Made by a program: the position numbers and the translations under genes
NCBI RefSeq assembly: GCF_001305675.1
Contig: NZ_CP011853.1
Location: 4,092,001-4,156,000 of the forward strand
Reading direction: 5' to 3'
Length of the DNA stretch: 64,000 nucleotides
From: Gordonia phthalatica
GTDB lineage: Bacteria > Actinomycetota > Actinomycetes > Mycobacteriales > Mycobacteriaceae
Shown: positions 24,897-35,212 of the stretch, one piece after another
Numbering within the stretch: the first letter of the stretch is position 1
Layout: every line of letters starts with the position of its first letter
Notes under the pieces: model-generated
What the model saw: the letters and a program-made list of their open reading frames with translations, nothing else
What the model was told of the DNA's origin: nothing
The model's database searches: none

Positions 24897-26570
24897 ATGA
24901 CGTCCCACCCCATCGTCACCGGTCTGCCGTCGACACACGGTGACAGTTACCAGCTCAACACCACCACCCTGCTGCGGCACTCCGCCCGGACCTACCCCGA
25001 GCAGGAGATCGTATTCCGCACCATCGACGGGGGCTGGGACCGCTACACCTACGCAGACATGTTCGAGCGGGTCGGGAAGTCAGCCCACGCGCTCACCGGG
25101 CTGGGGGCCGGCCCCGGAACGGTGGTGGGAATCCTGGATTGGAACTCCAAACGCCATATGGAGCTGTACTGGGCGATTCCCGGTATCGCATCGGTGATGC
25201 TGCAGATGAACCTGCGGCTCGCCCCGGTGGACCTGGCCTATGTCACCGACCACGCCGAAGCCTCGATCGTGCTGGTCGACGAGTCCCTGCTGCCCGTGGC
25301 CGAGGCGCTGGTCGAGCAGGGCGTCGGGGTGAAGACCTGGGTGGTCATGACGGACAAGCCACTCTCGGAGATCTCCACCACCCTGCCCGGGGTCGTCCAC
25401 TGGGAAGACGCGCTGACGGCCGCGGAATCGACCTTCGACTGGCCGATGATCGACGAAACTTCGGCGTACAGCGCGTGCTACACCACCGGCACCACCGGCC
25501 GCCCCAAGGGCGTGTACTACTCCCATCGCGGGATCTACCTCCACACTCTTGCCGAGGCAGCGCAGTTGAAGATGGGCGACGACGACACCGTCATGGTCAT
25601 CACCCCGATGTTCCACGGCCAGGGCTGGGGACTGCCGCAGTCGGCCATCTACTCGGCCGCCAAGGTCGTGCTGCCCGGACGGTATACGGCCGAGGACACC
25701 TCTGTGCTGGTTGACGCGATGATCTCCGAGTCCGTCACCGTAGCCAACGGTGCCCCCGCGATCTTCGAGCCGATGCTCGACTACATCCGCACACTCAAGA
25801 CGCGCCCGGACTTCAGCCGCGCCCGTCTGCTGTCCGGGGCGACCGAACCGTCGCTCACGCTCATGCGCGGCTTCCATGACCTCACCGGCGCCGACATCAT
25901 CCACGCCTACGGCGCCACGGAGACCACTCCGCTGGTCACCGTCAACGCAGGCCTGAAGCACACGCTGCGGGACGTGCTCAGTGAGAAGGAGAAGTGGGAT
26001 CTCAAGCGGGCCCAGGGTCTGCTGGTCAACGGGATCGACATCAAGGTCGTCGGACCGGACGGAACCGAACTACCCCACGACGGTGTCTCCCAGGGCGAGG
26101 TGCTCATGCGCGGCCCGTGGATCATCGAGCGCTACCACAAGATGGAAGACAAAGGCGGCGCGTTCGCCGATGGGTGGTGGCGCAGCGGCGATGCCGGCAC
26201 GATCCGCCCCGACGGCTACCTCAAGCTGACCGACCGCATCAAGGACGTGGTCAAAAGCGGCGGCGAATGGATCTCCTCGATCGACATGGAAAACGCGATC
26301 GTCGCCCACCCACAGGTCCGCGAAGCCGCCGTGGTGGGGATCGAGCATCCCAAGTGGCAAGAGCGCCCGGTTGCGATCGTCGTCCAAGAAGACGGTGCCG
26401 ATCTTGACGTCGACGACATCCACGCCGTGTTGGAAGACAAGTTCGCCAAGTGGCAACTGCCCGACATCGTCATCTTCGCCGACGCGCTGCCGCGCACCAG
26501 CGTCGGCAAGTTGGACAAAAAGACGCTACGCACCGACCACGCCGATCTCTACCGGGGAGCCGAGGAATGA
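24897..26570 (+). CDS. Fatty-acyl/medium-chain acyl-CoA ligase
   Basis: A 557-residue adenylate-forming enzyme of the AlkK-like medium/long-chain type. Motifs: CYTTGTTGRPKGVYYSHRG (P-loop), AYGATETTPLVTVN (A5), DGWWRSGDAGTIRPDGYLKL and DRIKDVVKSGGEWISSIDME (A7/A8), catalytic Lys in RTSVGKLDKKTLR. It is the second ligase of the cluster, suggesting either two chain lengths or activation both of the starting acid and of a pathway intermediate. Its TGA overlaps the ATG of the hydratase. Confidence 0.88.
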   Translation: MTSHPIVTGLPSTHGDSYQLNTTTLLRHSARTYPEQEIVFRTIDGGWDRYTYADMFERVGKSAHALTGLGAGPGTVVGILDWNSKRHMELYWAIPGIASVMLQMNLRLAPVDLAYVTDHAEASIVLVDESLLPVAEALVEQGVGVKTWVVMTDKPLSEISTTLPGVVHWEDALTAAESTFDWPMIDETSAYSACYTTGTTGRPKGVYYSHRGIYLHTLAEAAQLKMGDDDTVMVITPMFHGQGWGLPQSAIYSAAKVVLPGRYTAEDTSVLVDAMISESVTVANGAPAIFEPMLDYIRTLKTRPDFSRARLLSGATEPSLTLMRGFHDLTGADIIHAYGATETTPLVTVNAGLKHTLRDVLSEKEKWDLKRAQGLLVNGIDIKVVGPDGTELPHDGVSQGEVLMRGPWIIERYHKMEDKGGAFADGWWRSGDAGTIRPDGYLKLTDRIKDVVKSGGEWISSIDMENAIVAHPQVREAAVVGIEHPKWQERPVAIVVQEDGADLDVDDIHAVLEDKFAKWQLPDIVIFADALPRTSVGKLDKKTLRTDHADLYRGAEE

Positions 26571-27364
26571 ACAACCGGAGCGGACACGATGATGTGGTGC
26601 GCAGCGAACGACGCGGAGCCGTCGCGATCCTGCGCATCAACCGACCCGAGGCCCGGAATGCACTGAACGCCGCGGTGTTCGCAGCCTTGAACGGGCACCT
26701 AGCCGAGCTGCGGACCGATGACTCCGTGCGCGCCATAGTTTTGGCCGGCGCGAGCGGCGTGTTCTGCGCTGGAGCAGACATCACCGCGTTCGACGCCCTG
26801 CGGGCCGATCCGTTGATCGGGCAGCGGCGGGCCTCCGGGGGGACTCTATGGGCCGACCTGGAGAACTTCCCCAAACCGGTGATCGCAGCCGTCGAGGGCC
26901 TGGCCCTGGGGGGCGGGCTCGAACTCGTCCTGGCCTGCGACACCAGCATCGTCGGCCAGGGTGCCCGCCTTGGATTACCCGAGGTCAAGCTCGGCGTCAT
27001 CCCCGGCGGCGGCGGCACCCAACGACTCATCCGGGCGCTCGGCAAACCTCGCGCCATGGCACTGCTGCTCAGCGGCGACCTGGTCACCGGGACCGAGGCC
27101 GCCACCCTCGGCCTGGTGGGAAAGGTGGTCGACGACGACGAGGTCGTCGAACAGGCGATCGCCCTGGCGCAGCGGATCTCGGCTAATTCCCCGCTGGCCG
27201 TGGCCCTGGCCAAAGACGCCGCCCTGGCCGCGCAGACCGGGTCGATAGCCGCAGGGCTCGAGCACGAAAAGCGCAACTTCGTCTATTCACTCGCCTCAGA
27301 CGACAGCCACGAGGGCCAGGCCGCCTTCGTGGCCAAGCGTTCGCCGAACTTCACCGGCCGCTGA
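26567..27364 (+). CDS. Enoyl-CoA hydratase/isomerase (crotonase)
   Basis: This 265-residue protein starts in a 4-base ATGA overlap with the ligase. Crotonase features are FCAGADITAFDAL (first oxyanion-hole region), EGLALGGGLELVLACD (second oxyanion region with a catalytic Glu position) and LPEVKLGVIPGGGGTQRL with the second Glu. It should hydrate a trans-2-enoyl-CoA to the 3-hydroxyacyl-CoA. No 3-hydroxyacyl-CoA dehydrogenase gene is present in the cluster, so that step must be supplied elsewhere. Confidence 0.88.
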   Translation: MNNRSGHDDVVRSERRGAVAILRINRPEARNALNAAVFAALNGHLAELRTDDSVRAIVLAGASGVFCAGADITAFDALRADPLIGQRRASGGTLWADLENFPKPVIAAVEGLALGGGLELVLACDTSIVGQGARLGLPEVKLGVIPGGGGTQRLIRALGKPRAMALLLSGDLVTGTEAATLGLVGKVVDDDEVVEQAIALAQRISANSPLAVALAKDAALAAQTGSIAAGLEHEKRNFVYSLASDDSHEGQAAFVAKRSPNFTGR

Positions 27365-27387
27365 CCCGGCCCGACAAGGACAAGATC

Positions 27388-28547
<1,160 letters not shown>

Positions 28548-28551
<4 letters not shown>

Positions 28552-29033
28552 ACGCCGCGCCCCCGAGTCCGTCCGTCTACGCCGAAGACTTCACCCCGGG
28601 CCAGATCCTCGAACTGGGCGATCACACCGTCTCCAAGTCCGAACTGGTCGACTTCGCCACCCGCTGGGACGCCCAGTGGTTTCACATCGATGAGGAAGCC
28701 GCTGATCAGGGACACTTCCGCGGACTCATCGCCAGCGGGGTACACACCATCGCCATCGCTCAACGGCTGCTCACACAAACAATGCTCAACCAATGGGCAG
28801 TGATCGCCGGGCTCGGATTCGACCGGGTACGGTTCCCGGTGCCCGTCCGACCCGGCAACGTTCTCACCGGAACCGCCCAAATTGCCGAGATCACTCTCGA
28901 CGGAACACGCGGGCGAGTGAAGATAGAAATGCGGCTGACCGATCAGGACGACCACACCGTCCTCTACGCCGAACTGACCATCGTCATGTGGCAAAGAGAG
29001 CAGGCCACGACACCGTCCGGAGGCTTCAACTGA
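28548..29033 (+). CDS. MaoC-like (R)-hydratase/hotdog dehydratase
   Basis: The GTG at 28548 overlaps the stop of the dehydrogenase gene and gives 161 residues. The MaoC hotdog domain shows WDAQWFHIDEEAADQGHFRGLIASGVHTIAIAQRL, including the D..xxH and G.HT elements of the (R)-specific hydratase family, and ends with the strand PVRPGNVLTG. It may hydrate an enoyl-CoA with the opposite stereochemistry to the crotonase or act on a branched intermediate. It is the last gene of the operon. Confidence 0.83.
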
Positions 29034-29207
29034 CACACGGCAGGACGTCACCAGAAAGAGCCACGGTCCCGCCCTACATCGACGAAGCGACCTTCATCTC
29101 GTATCCGCAAGTCAGCGTGGGACGTGACGACCCCACCTCACGACGGTGGCTCAAGGTAGTCAAACCCCCGTCCCGGAACTTGTCAAGGTGATTGAGTCCA
29201 ACGGGTG

Positions 29208-30239
29208 TTACGCGGCGGCCTGACCCGCCGCAGGTTCGGTGCCGTCGATTGCGGCAGGCTGGTTGATCCAGGCCTCGGTGGGCAGGTCCAGGATCTTCGG
29301 CCCTCGGTCTGTGGTTCCGAATCGTTCGGGGTGGGCGCGACGAGCCTCCGCGAGGACGTCGGAGCGCTCGGCCGCCTTCTGGGCAGCGAGCCCGAAGTGG
29401 ACGTCTGCGGGGGTGTGCAGACCGATTCCACTGTGCCGGTGGTCGTGGTTGTACCAGGTCACGAACGTTTCCATGAATTGTCGGGCATGGTGGATCGACC
29501 CGAAGCGGTCCGGGAACGCCGGACCGTACTTGAGGGTCTTGAACAGCGATTCGGAGTACGGGTTGTCGTTGGAGACCTTCGGCCGCGAATGCGACCGGGT
29601 CACCTCCAAGTCGGCGAGCAGAGCGGCGACGGGTTTGCTGGTCATCGACGTCCCACGGTCGGCATGCACCACACTCGGAATGCCATGCACGGCAAAGATT
29701 TCCGACATGAACTCCACGGCAAGCGCACCGGATTCACGGGTTTGGACGTGCGCACCGACGATGTAGCGAGAGTAGATGTCGACCATCACGTAGGCGTCGA
29801 AGTAGACGCCCTTGACCGGGCCGGGGAGCTTCGTGATGTCCCAGGTGTAGACCTGCCGAGGCGCGTCGGCCACCAGTTCCGGGCACACCCGTGCGGGATG
29901 TCTCGCCTGCCTGCGGCGGTCGGTGACCTGCGTGTTCTCCCGCAGGATCCGGTACATCGTCGACACCGAACACAGGTAGGTGCCTTCGTCGAGGAGCTGG
30001 GCGTAGACCTCGAGCGGAGCCTGGTCGACGAACCGGTCGCAGTCGAGCAGCGTGAGCACCGCCTGACGTTCGTCCGGTGTGAGCTTGTTCGCGGGCACCT
30101 GCGCCGCCGCTGGCGCCGGCCGCGCCGGTGCCAGCGACCGTGCCTTGATCCTGGCGGCGGTTGACCGGGTCACCGACGTCAAGGTCGTCGCCGTCCTTGT
30201 GGTGACGCCGGCATCGGTGAGGGCGTGGTGGGCGGTCAT
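29208..30239 (-). CDS. IS3-family transposase OrfB
   Basis: The ATG at 30239 overlaps the orfA stop (TGATG) and gives 343 residues starting MTAHHALTDAGVTTRTATTL. The integrase core has Asp in YTWDITKLPGPVKG, Asp in VVHADRGTSMTSKP and Glu in NDNPYSESLFKTLKYGPAFP, followed by VTWYNHDHRHSGIGLHTPADVHFG. The core is intact. The long C-terminal tail (LDLPTEAWINQPA...) is characteristic of this subgroup. Confidence 0.88.
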   Translation of the reverse strand: MTAHHALTDAGVTTRTATTLTSVTRSTAARIKARSLAPARPAPAAAQVPANKLTPDERQAVLTLLDCDRFVDQAPLEVYAQLLDEGTYLCSVSTMYRILRENTQVTDRRRQARHPARVCPELVADAPRQVYTWDITKLPGPVKGVYFDAYVMVDIYSRYIVGAHVQTRESGALAVEFMSEIFAVHGIPSVVHADRGTSMTSKPVAALLADLEVTRSHSRPKVSNDNPYSESLFKTLKYGPAFPDRFGSIHHARQFMETFVTWYNHDHRHSGIGLHTPADVHFGLAAQKAAERSDVLAEARRAHPERFGTTDRGPKILDLPTEAWINQPAAIDGTEPAAGQAAA

Positions 30240-30673
30240 CAGCGCTTGTTGTGCGGCTCGTCGGTGTCCGCGCTCTCGGAGAGAGATTCCAAGAGCGCGT
30301 GTGCTTTTCCCATGATGTCTAGGGCCGCTTCGGTGGTCGCGAGGCGCTTGGTGGTGCGGTCGAGCTCTCGGCGCAGGCGGGCGATCTCGGCCTGCTCGGC
30401 GGTGAGCTTGCCGATCTTCGCGCCGGCTGGTGCGCCGTCGAGGACGCCGGCGTCGCGTTGCTTGCGCCATTCGCTGATCAGCGACGAGTACAGGCCCTCG
30501 CGGCGCAGGTAGGCGCCGCCCTCGTTGCTCGCGCAGGCCTGCTCGTATGCGGCCAGGTGTGCGAGCTTGTCCGCCGGGGTGAAGGCGCGGCGTCGGCGCG
30601 GGCCGTCGGAGCGTGGCTGCAAGGAGTCCATGCGGGCATTGTCCCCGGACACGGCCAGGCTGGAAATCGTCAT
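30239..30673 (-). CDS. IS3-family transposase OrfA
   Basis: The protein of up to 144 residues carries an HTH (FTPADKLAHLAAYEQACASN, LYSSLISEWRKQRDAG) and a long zipper helix (AEQAEIARLRRELDRTTKRL). An internal start at MDSLQPRSDGPRRRR, 14 codons downstream, is equally possible. It works with the overlapping orfB. Confidence 0.83.
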   Translation of the reverse strand: MTISSLAVSGDNARMDSLQPRSDGPRRRRAFTPADKLAHLAAYEQACASNEGGAYLRREGLYSSLISEWRKQRDAGVLDGAPAGAKIGKLTAEQAEIARLRRELDRTTKRLATTEAALDIMGKAHALLESLSESADTDEPHNKR

Positions 30674-30920
30674 CGAAGAGTTGATCCGTATCTCGCCCTG
30701 CAGGCGGGGTTGCTGTGAACCGTTGGACTCAACTCACCCTGACACGCAGGGCGGCGGGGTTGCCTGGAGGTCGCACGATCAGGGTCAGATCAGCGAGGCG
30801 GGTGCGGGCGCGTGATGGAGAGACACGGCTGACCACTCCCCCGGTGTCGGTGTCACTCACGTGTTGTCCTTCTTCTCCTGGACGCGAATGGCTTCCGGCG
30901 GCACCCACAGAGTCAGCGTC

Positions 30921-32234
30921 ATGGAGGAGACTCGGTTGGCGCTACTGACCGTGAGTTCGCAGATTGCGCGCCACAGCCCATTGGTCCTGTTAACTGCACC
31001 AACACGTGTACCGAACCTGCGGTGGAGGCAGTTGATGGACGATCTGAGACGTAGCGTGCTCGAGGGGCAGGTCGACGTGCCCGCGGTCGGCGAGGTCTGC
31101 CGGCGTCTACCGCCAAACGTTCCGCCGTACGTGGTGGCGATCAACGGCGTTGAGGTCGCGCCGATCGTCGACTATCTGACGAGCCTGACGCTGTCAGATA
31201 TGAGCCCGTTGACGGTGCGATCGTATGCCCATGACCTGCTTCGTTGGTGGAGGATTCTGGCGGTGGTCAACGTCGACTGGGATCGCGCCACCACCTCTGA
31301 TGTCGAGCTTCTGGTGGGTTGGCTGCGGATCACGCCGAATCCGCAACGCCTACGCAGCGACCAATCGGCACCGCAACCCGGATCGGTGAACCTGCGCACC
31401 GGAAAGCCGCTGCTGGCCAGAGGATATGCGCCGTCGACAATCAACCATGCACTGACCGTTGTCTCCGGGTTCTACGAGTTCCACCTCCTATACGGACGCG
31501 GTCCGCTACTTAACCCGGTTCCTGCGTCTGCCGCGCGACGCCGGATGACCCGCCACCACAGTCCACTCGAACCTGATGCGCCGCAGCGGCGAGGACCGCT
31601 GCGTCAACGGAGCCCACGTCGCGTTCCTCGATCGATCCCAGATGGCCTGTGGGACGAGCTGTTCACGACGATGTCTCACGACCGTGACCGTGCGCTGCTG
31701 GCCTTCTACGTCTCCTCGGGCGCCAGGGCCAGCGAACTATTGGGCGTCACTGGAGCAGACGTGGACTGGGCGAACAAGAAGCTGTGGGTGGTGTCCAAGG
31801 GCAGCCGCGAACTGGCCGCAGTACCGGGCTCCCCCGAGGCGTTCACCTACCTGGCCCGGTATCTCCGACAGTGCGGAACACCAGGACCCGCCGAACCGGT
31901 GTGGCGGACCCTTCGTGGTGATCCCCGGCCGCTGACGTACTGGGCGATGCGGCGAATCATGCAGCGCGCTAACGTCGTATTGGGCACGAACTGGACTCTG
32001 CACGACCTGCGGCACACCGCTGCCACCCGGATGGTCAACGACCCCAATCTGACGCTTCCTGAGGTGCAGACCATCCTGCGCCACCGGCACCTGTCAGCGA
32101 CCGAGCAGTACCTGCAACCACGGGTCGAGGAACTTCACGACAAACTCCAGGAGCATTTCACCCGTTCCCGCCCCGAACCCACCTACAGCCCCGGGTACGA
32201 CGCCGACGACATCGCGACGGTGTTCGGTGAATAG
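30921..32234 (+). CDS. Tyrosine recombinase (first of a coupled pair)
   Basis: The frame is open from 30861; MEETRLALLTV at 30921 is a plausible start, giving 437 residues. An N-terminal core-binding domain (about residues 90-190) is followed by a catalytic domain with Arg in SSGARASELLGV, Lys in VVSKGSRELAAV, LHDLRHTAATRM (H-x-x-R), His in LRHRHLSATEQYL and the Tyr in the same segment. All catalytic residues are present. It overlaps the second recombinase gene by 8 bases. Paired large and small recombinases recall Tn554-type transposons. Confidence 0.85.
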   Translation: MEETRLALLTVSSQIARHSPLVLLTAPTRVPNLRWRQLMDDLRRSVLEGQVDVPAVGEVCRRLPPNVPPYVVAINGVEVAPIVDYLTSLTLSDMSPLTVRSYAHDLLRWWRILAVVNVDWDRATTSDVELLVGWLRITPNPQRLRSDQSAPQPGSVNLRTGKPLLARGYAPSTINHALTVVSGFYEFHLLYGRGPLLNPVPASAARRRMTRHHSPLEPDAPQRRGPLRQRSPRRVPRSIPDGLWDELFTTMSHDRDRALLAFYVSSGARASELLGVTGADVDWANKKLWVVSKGSRELAAVPGSPEAFTYLARYLRQCGTPGPAEPVWRTLRGDPRPLTYWAMRRIMQRANVVLGTNWTLHDLRHTAATRMVNDPNLTLPEVQTILRHRHLSATEQYLQPRVEELHDKLQEHFTRSRPEPTYSPGYDADDIATVFGE

Positions 32235-34677
32235 AAGCAGCGAACGTGCCCGGATACCCCGCCAGCCCGACGACGCAGTGCCACCCACCCGGTACACCAG
32301 ACCCACGATCATCGCTCAGCCCGCCGCGCCGCGGGCAGTGCACCGCTACGGCGACCTGTCAGCGGCCCCGATGTCGACGATTGTTGCCCTCGCTACCAGC
32401 GTGTGGCCCGAGCCAGTCCATCGGCGGCGCAGCCGTAACCGCGGGCTGGACAAGATCGGTGACTACCTGCGCGGTCATCCCGGCGACACGTGGCAACAAC
32501 GCTGGGACGCATGCGAACTCAACACTCGACTGTTGCCCGCCGGCGACGCCTCCCCCACAGGCACAACGACTGCCCGCGCCGAGTTCGCGCAGGGCCTTGA
32601 AGCGCTGTTCGCGCTGCGCGTGATCCGCCCGACATTGCAGGCCTTTCGGGCCAACAAACTGATGCGCTACTCCCACGAGTTTGCCCAGGCCGAAGGCGAT
32701 CCCGAGCTGGAGCGCTTCATCACCGCCGTCAACGAGACCGATGCCGGCGACAAGTTCAAACGGTGGGCGATCTTCGACGTGTGCACCGCTCTGACCTACC
32801 AAGGCATCCCGATCGCCGATCTCACACCCGAAGCATTCATGGACTACGCAGTCCGCACACGCGAAACCACCGGGCGCAACGGTGAACACCTCGGCAAGTA
32901 CGTCGGACACATGGCCTGGCAGGTCCTGCACGGATGCGGGCACTTCCGAGCCTCAGCACCACCCACCCTGCGGGGCGCCCTCCGTGCACCGCAGCTGACA
33001 ACCACACAGATGGTTGACCAGTATCCGGTCGCCAGCCAGCCGGTACGGCATCTCCTCATCGACTACCTCGATCGCCGCGGCGCCGAGATCGACTACGCCT
33101 CCCTGGCACGACAGGCACACCTCATCACGAAGCTGTTCTGGCTGGCGATCGAACAGCTCAACCCCGGACAAGCCGACCTCCGTATCTCCCAAGAGCTCTA
33201 TGCCCGGTGGCGAGAACACATCATGGTCTGCGATGACGGCAGCCCGCGCACCGACCAGGCAACTGTCCTCGGCGCGGTGCGGACCATGTACTTCGACATC
33301 AACCTGTGGGCCACGCACGAACCGGAAAAGTGGGCGCAGTGGGCCGCGCCTTGCCCCGTCCCACGCAGCGACATCCGCATGCTGATGAACCACAGACACC
33401 GCGTCCGCGAGCGAACCCACGCCACCATCCGCACCCTGCAACCGCTGCTACCGGCACTCATCGACGCCGTCGCCACCCGGTACGAGACGTGGCGCACCCT
33501 CCTCGACGCCGCCAGTGGCGTCGACGATCGCCTTCAGTTCAGCGTCGGCGACCGGACCTACACCCGCATCTACTCCCGTGAAGACCGCAGCCTAGCCGCC
33601 CAAGGCGCCACACCACGAGTCCGGGTGCACGACCACCAGGCCGACAAAGGCATCGATGTCACCCGACAGGAAGACGCCGCGTTCTGGGGATGGGCCATCG
33701 TAGAAACACTGCGGCACAGCGGACTACGCATCGAAGAACTCACCGAACTGTCCCAGCTCAGCGTGCGACAGTACCGACGACCCAACGGTGAAGCCATCGC
33801 GCTACTGGTAGTGGCACCGTCCAAAACCGACCGCGAACGAGTGATACCCATGTCTGCGGAACTGTTCCACGTCATCGCCTGCATCATCCGCCGCATCGCC
33901 GCCGGAAAGTCGACAGTGCCGCTGGCCACCCGGTACGACGACTACGAACGCATCACCAGCGTCCCGCAGCCGTTCCTGTTCCAACGCCGCATCGGCCAAC
34001 GCATCGAAGTAATGACCACCGGCGCGATCGGCACACACCTGCGGGCCGTGTGCGCCGACATCGCCACCACCGACCCCCGCTTCGAAGGAATTCACTTCCG
34101 GCCCCACGACTTCCGCCGACTGTTCGCCACAGAACTGGTCAACAACGGCCTACCCATCCACATCGGCGCCGCCTTGCTCGGCCACCTCGACCTCGAAACC
34201 ACCCGCGGCTACGTCGCCGTCTTCAACGACGACGTCACCCGCCACTACCAAGCCCACCTCCAACGCCGCCGCGCACTACGCCCACCAGAGGAATATCCGT
34301 CCGTCACCGACGCCGAATGGGCCGAGTTCGAAGCGCACTTCGACAAACGCAAAGTCGAACTCGGCGGCTGCGGTCGCCCCTACGCCACCCCATGCAGCCA
34401 CGAACACGCCTGCATTCGCTGCCCCATGCTCCACGTCGACCCCACGATGCTCCCGCGCCTCGACGACATCGAAGCCAGCCTTCTCAAGCGACGAGACCGC
34501 GCCCACACCGAGAACTGGCTCGGCGAAATCGAAGGGATCGATCTCACCCTGTCGTTTCTGCGCAGCAAGAGAACCGAAGTGCAGCGCCGACTCCGACGAC
34601 ACACCGACCTCGGACTGCCAACGACAGCCCACCCACCTGCTGGATCGGCGGCGCCCCCTAGTCCGTCAGCTGGGTGA
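32227..34677 (+). CDS. Large tyrosine recombinase (second of a coupled pair)
   Basis: This 816-residue protein starts at GTG 32227 inside the end of the first recombinase. The N-terminal 450 residues are helical and unassigned. The catalytic part near residues 480-690 has HSGLRIEELTEL (Arg), APSKTDRERVIP (Lys), FRPHDFRRLFATELV (H-x-x-R), LLGHLDLETTRGYVAVF (His and Tyr). A cysteine-rich tail (GGCGRPYATPCSHEHACIRC) may bind zinc. Size and layout match the TnpB-type partner of Tn554-like elements. A small gene follows with a 4-base GTGA overlap. Confidence 0.85.
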   Translation: MNRSSERARIPRQPDDAVPPTRYTRPTIIAQPAAPRAVHRYGDLSAAPMSTIVALATSVWPEPVHRRRSRNRGLDKIGDYLRGHPGDTWQQRWDACELNTRLLPAGDASPTGTTTARAEFAQGLEALFALRVIRPTLQAFRANKLMRYSHEFAQAEGDPELERFITAVNETDAGDKFKRWAIFDVCTALTYQGIPIADLTPEAFMDYAVRTRETTGRNGEHLGKYVGHMAWQVLHGCGHFRASAPPTLRGALRAPQLTTTQMVDQYPVASQPVRHLLIDYLDRRGAEIDYASLARQAHLITKLFWLAIEQLNPGQADLRISQELYARWREHIMVCDDGSPRTDQATVLGAVRTMYFDINLWATHEPEKWAQWAAPCPVPRSDIRMLMNHRHRVRERTHATIRTLQPLLPALIDAVATRYETWRTLLDAASGVDDRLQFSVGDRTYTRIYSREDRSLAAQGATPRVRVHDHQADKGIDVTRQEDAAFWGWAIVETLRHSGLRIEELTELSQLSVRQYRRPNGEAIALLVVAPSKTDRERVIPMSAELFHVIACIIRRIAAGKSTVPLATRYDDYERITSVPQPFLFQRRIGQRIEVMTTGAIGTHLRAVCADIATTDPRFEGIHFRPHDFRRLFATELVNNGLPIHIGAALLGHLDLETTRGYVAVFNDDVTRHYQAHLQRRRALRPPEEYPSVTDAEWAEFEAHFDKRKVELGGCGRPYATPCSHEHACIRCPMLHVDPTMLPRLDDIEASLLKRRDRAHTENWLGEIEGIDLTLSFLRSKRTEVQRRLRRHTDLGLPTTAHPPAGSAAPPSPSAG

Positions 34678-35126
34678 ACAGCTCAGCAAATCTAGAGTGT
34701 CGGCGCTTCCGCCTCCTGCAGGATAAAGTCGTGAGCAGCGATACCGAGGTAGACCGAGAATTGGCGACCCTGGAACCGATCTTCCATCGCCTCCCGCCGC
34801 GAACTGATCGTCGGGCGATCGAAGCACTGCTCGAGCCTGACTTCCTCGAGGTAGGCGCATCCGGAGTGGTGTACACCCGACACTTCGTCCTCGACGTCGT
34901 TGAACAGCGGTATCGCGATGGCCAGGATCCGAATGACGCAGCCTGGACGATCACTGACTTCCGCTCCATAGCTCTTGCCACCGACGTGTATCTCGTCACC
35001 TACCGTTTGCGCTTCCAGGAGCGGTTGTCGCGGCGCTGCACACTGTGGAGGCGGCGAGGCTCGACGTGGAAAGCCGCCTACCATCAGGGAACGACATGCG
35101 ATCCAGCCGATGCCACCCCGAGTTGA
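34674..35126 (+). CDS. NTF2-like/DUF4440-type small protein
   Basis: The GTG at 34674 overlaps the stop of the large recombinase (GTGA); an alternative GTG at 34731 would give a shorter protein. The 150-residue product resembles the SnoaL/NTF2-like cone fold used by DUF4440 proteins: IEALLEPDFLEVGASGVVYT, then TDFRSIALATDVYLVTYRLRF and RRCTLWRRRGSTWKAAYHQGT. No catalytic residue can be assigned. Its coupling to the recombinases could mean it is a third module gene or cargo that happens to be appended. Confidence 0.6.
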   Translation: MNSSANLECRRFRLLQDKVVSSDTEVDRELATLEPIFHRLPPRTDRRAIEALLEPDFLEVGASGVVYTRHFVLDVVEQRYRDGQDPNDAAWTITDFRSIALATDVYLVTYRLRFQERLSRRCTLWRRRGSTWKAAYHQGTTCDPADATPS

Positions 35127-35212
35127 GATGACACCATCGGCGGCTGGTCTCGCGTTCCACCGTCACGTCTGAGCCAAGGCTGCCAGGAGTTCAGCCGGCA
35201 CGACGAGGATCT

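Larger units (their letters stand above)
29181..30744 (-). mobile_element. IS3-family element, minus orientation
   Basis: The outer ends match with one gap: TGTCAAGGTGATTGAGTCCA at the left and the reverse complement of the right end reading TGTCAGGGTGAGTTGAGTCC, both continuing AACGG. OrfA and orfB fill the element. The bases outside the two ends (ACT and CGC) do not match, so no target duplication is seen; the flanks may have been rearranged after insertion. Confidence 0.75.
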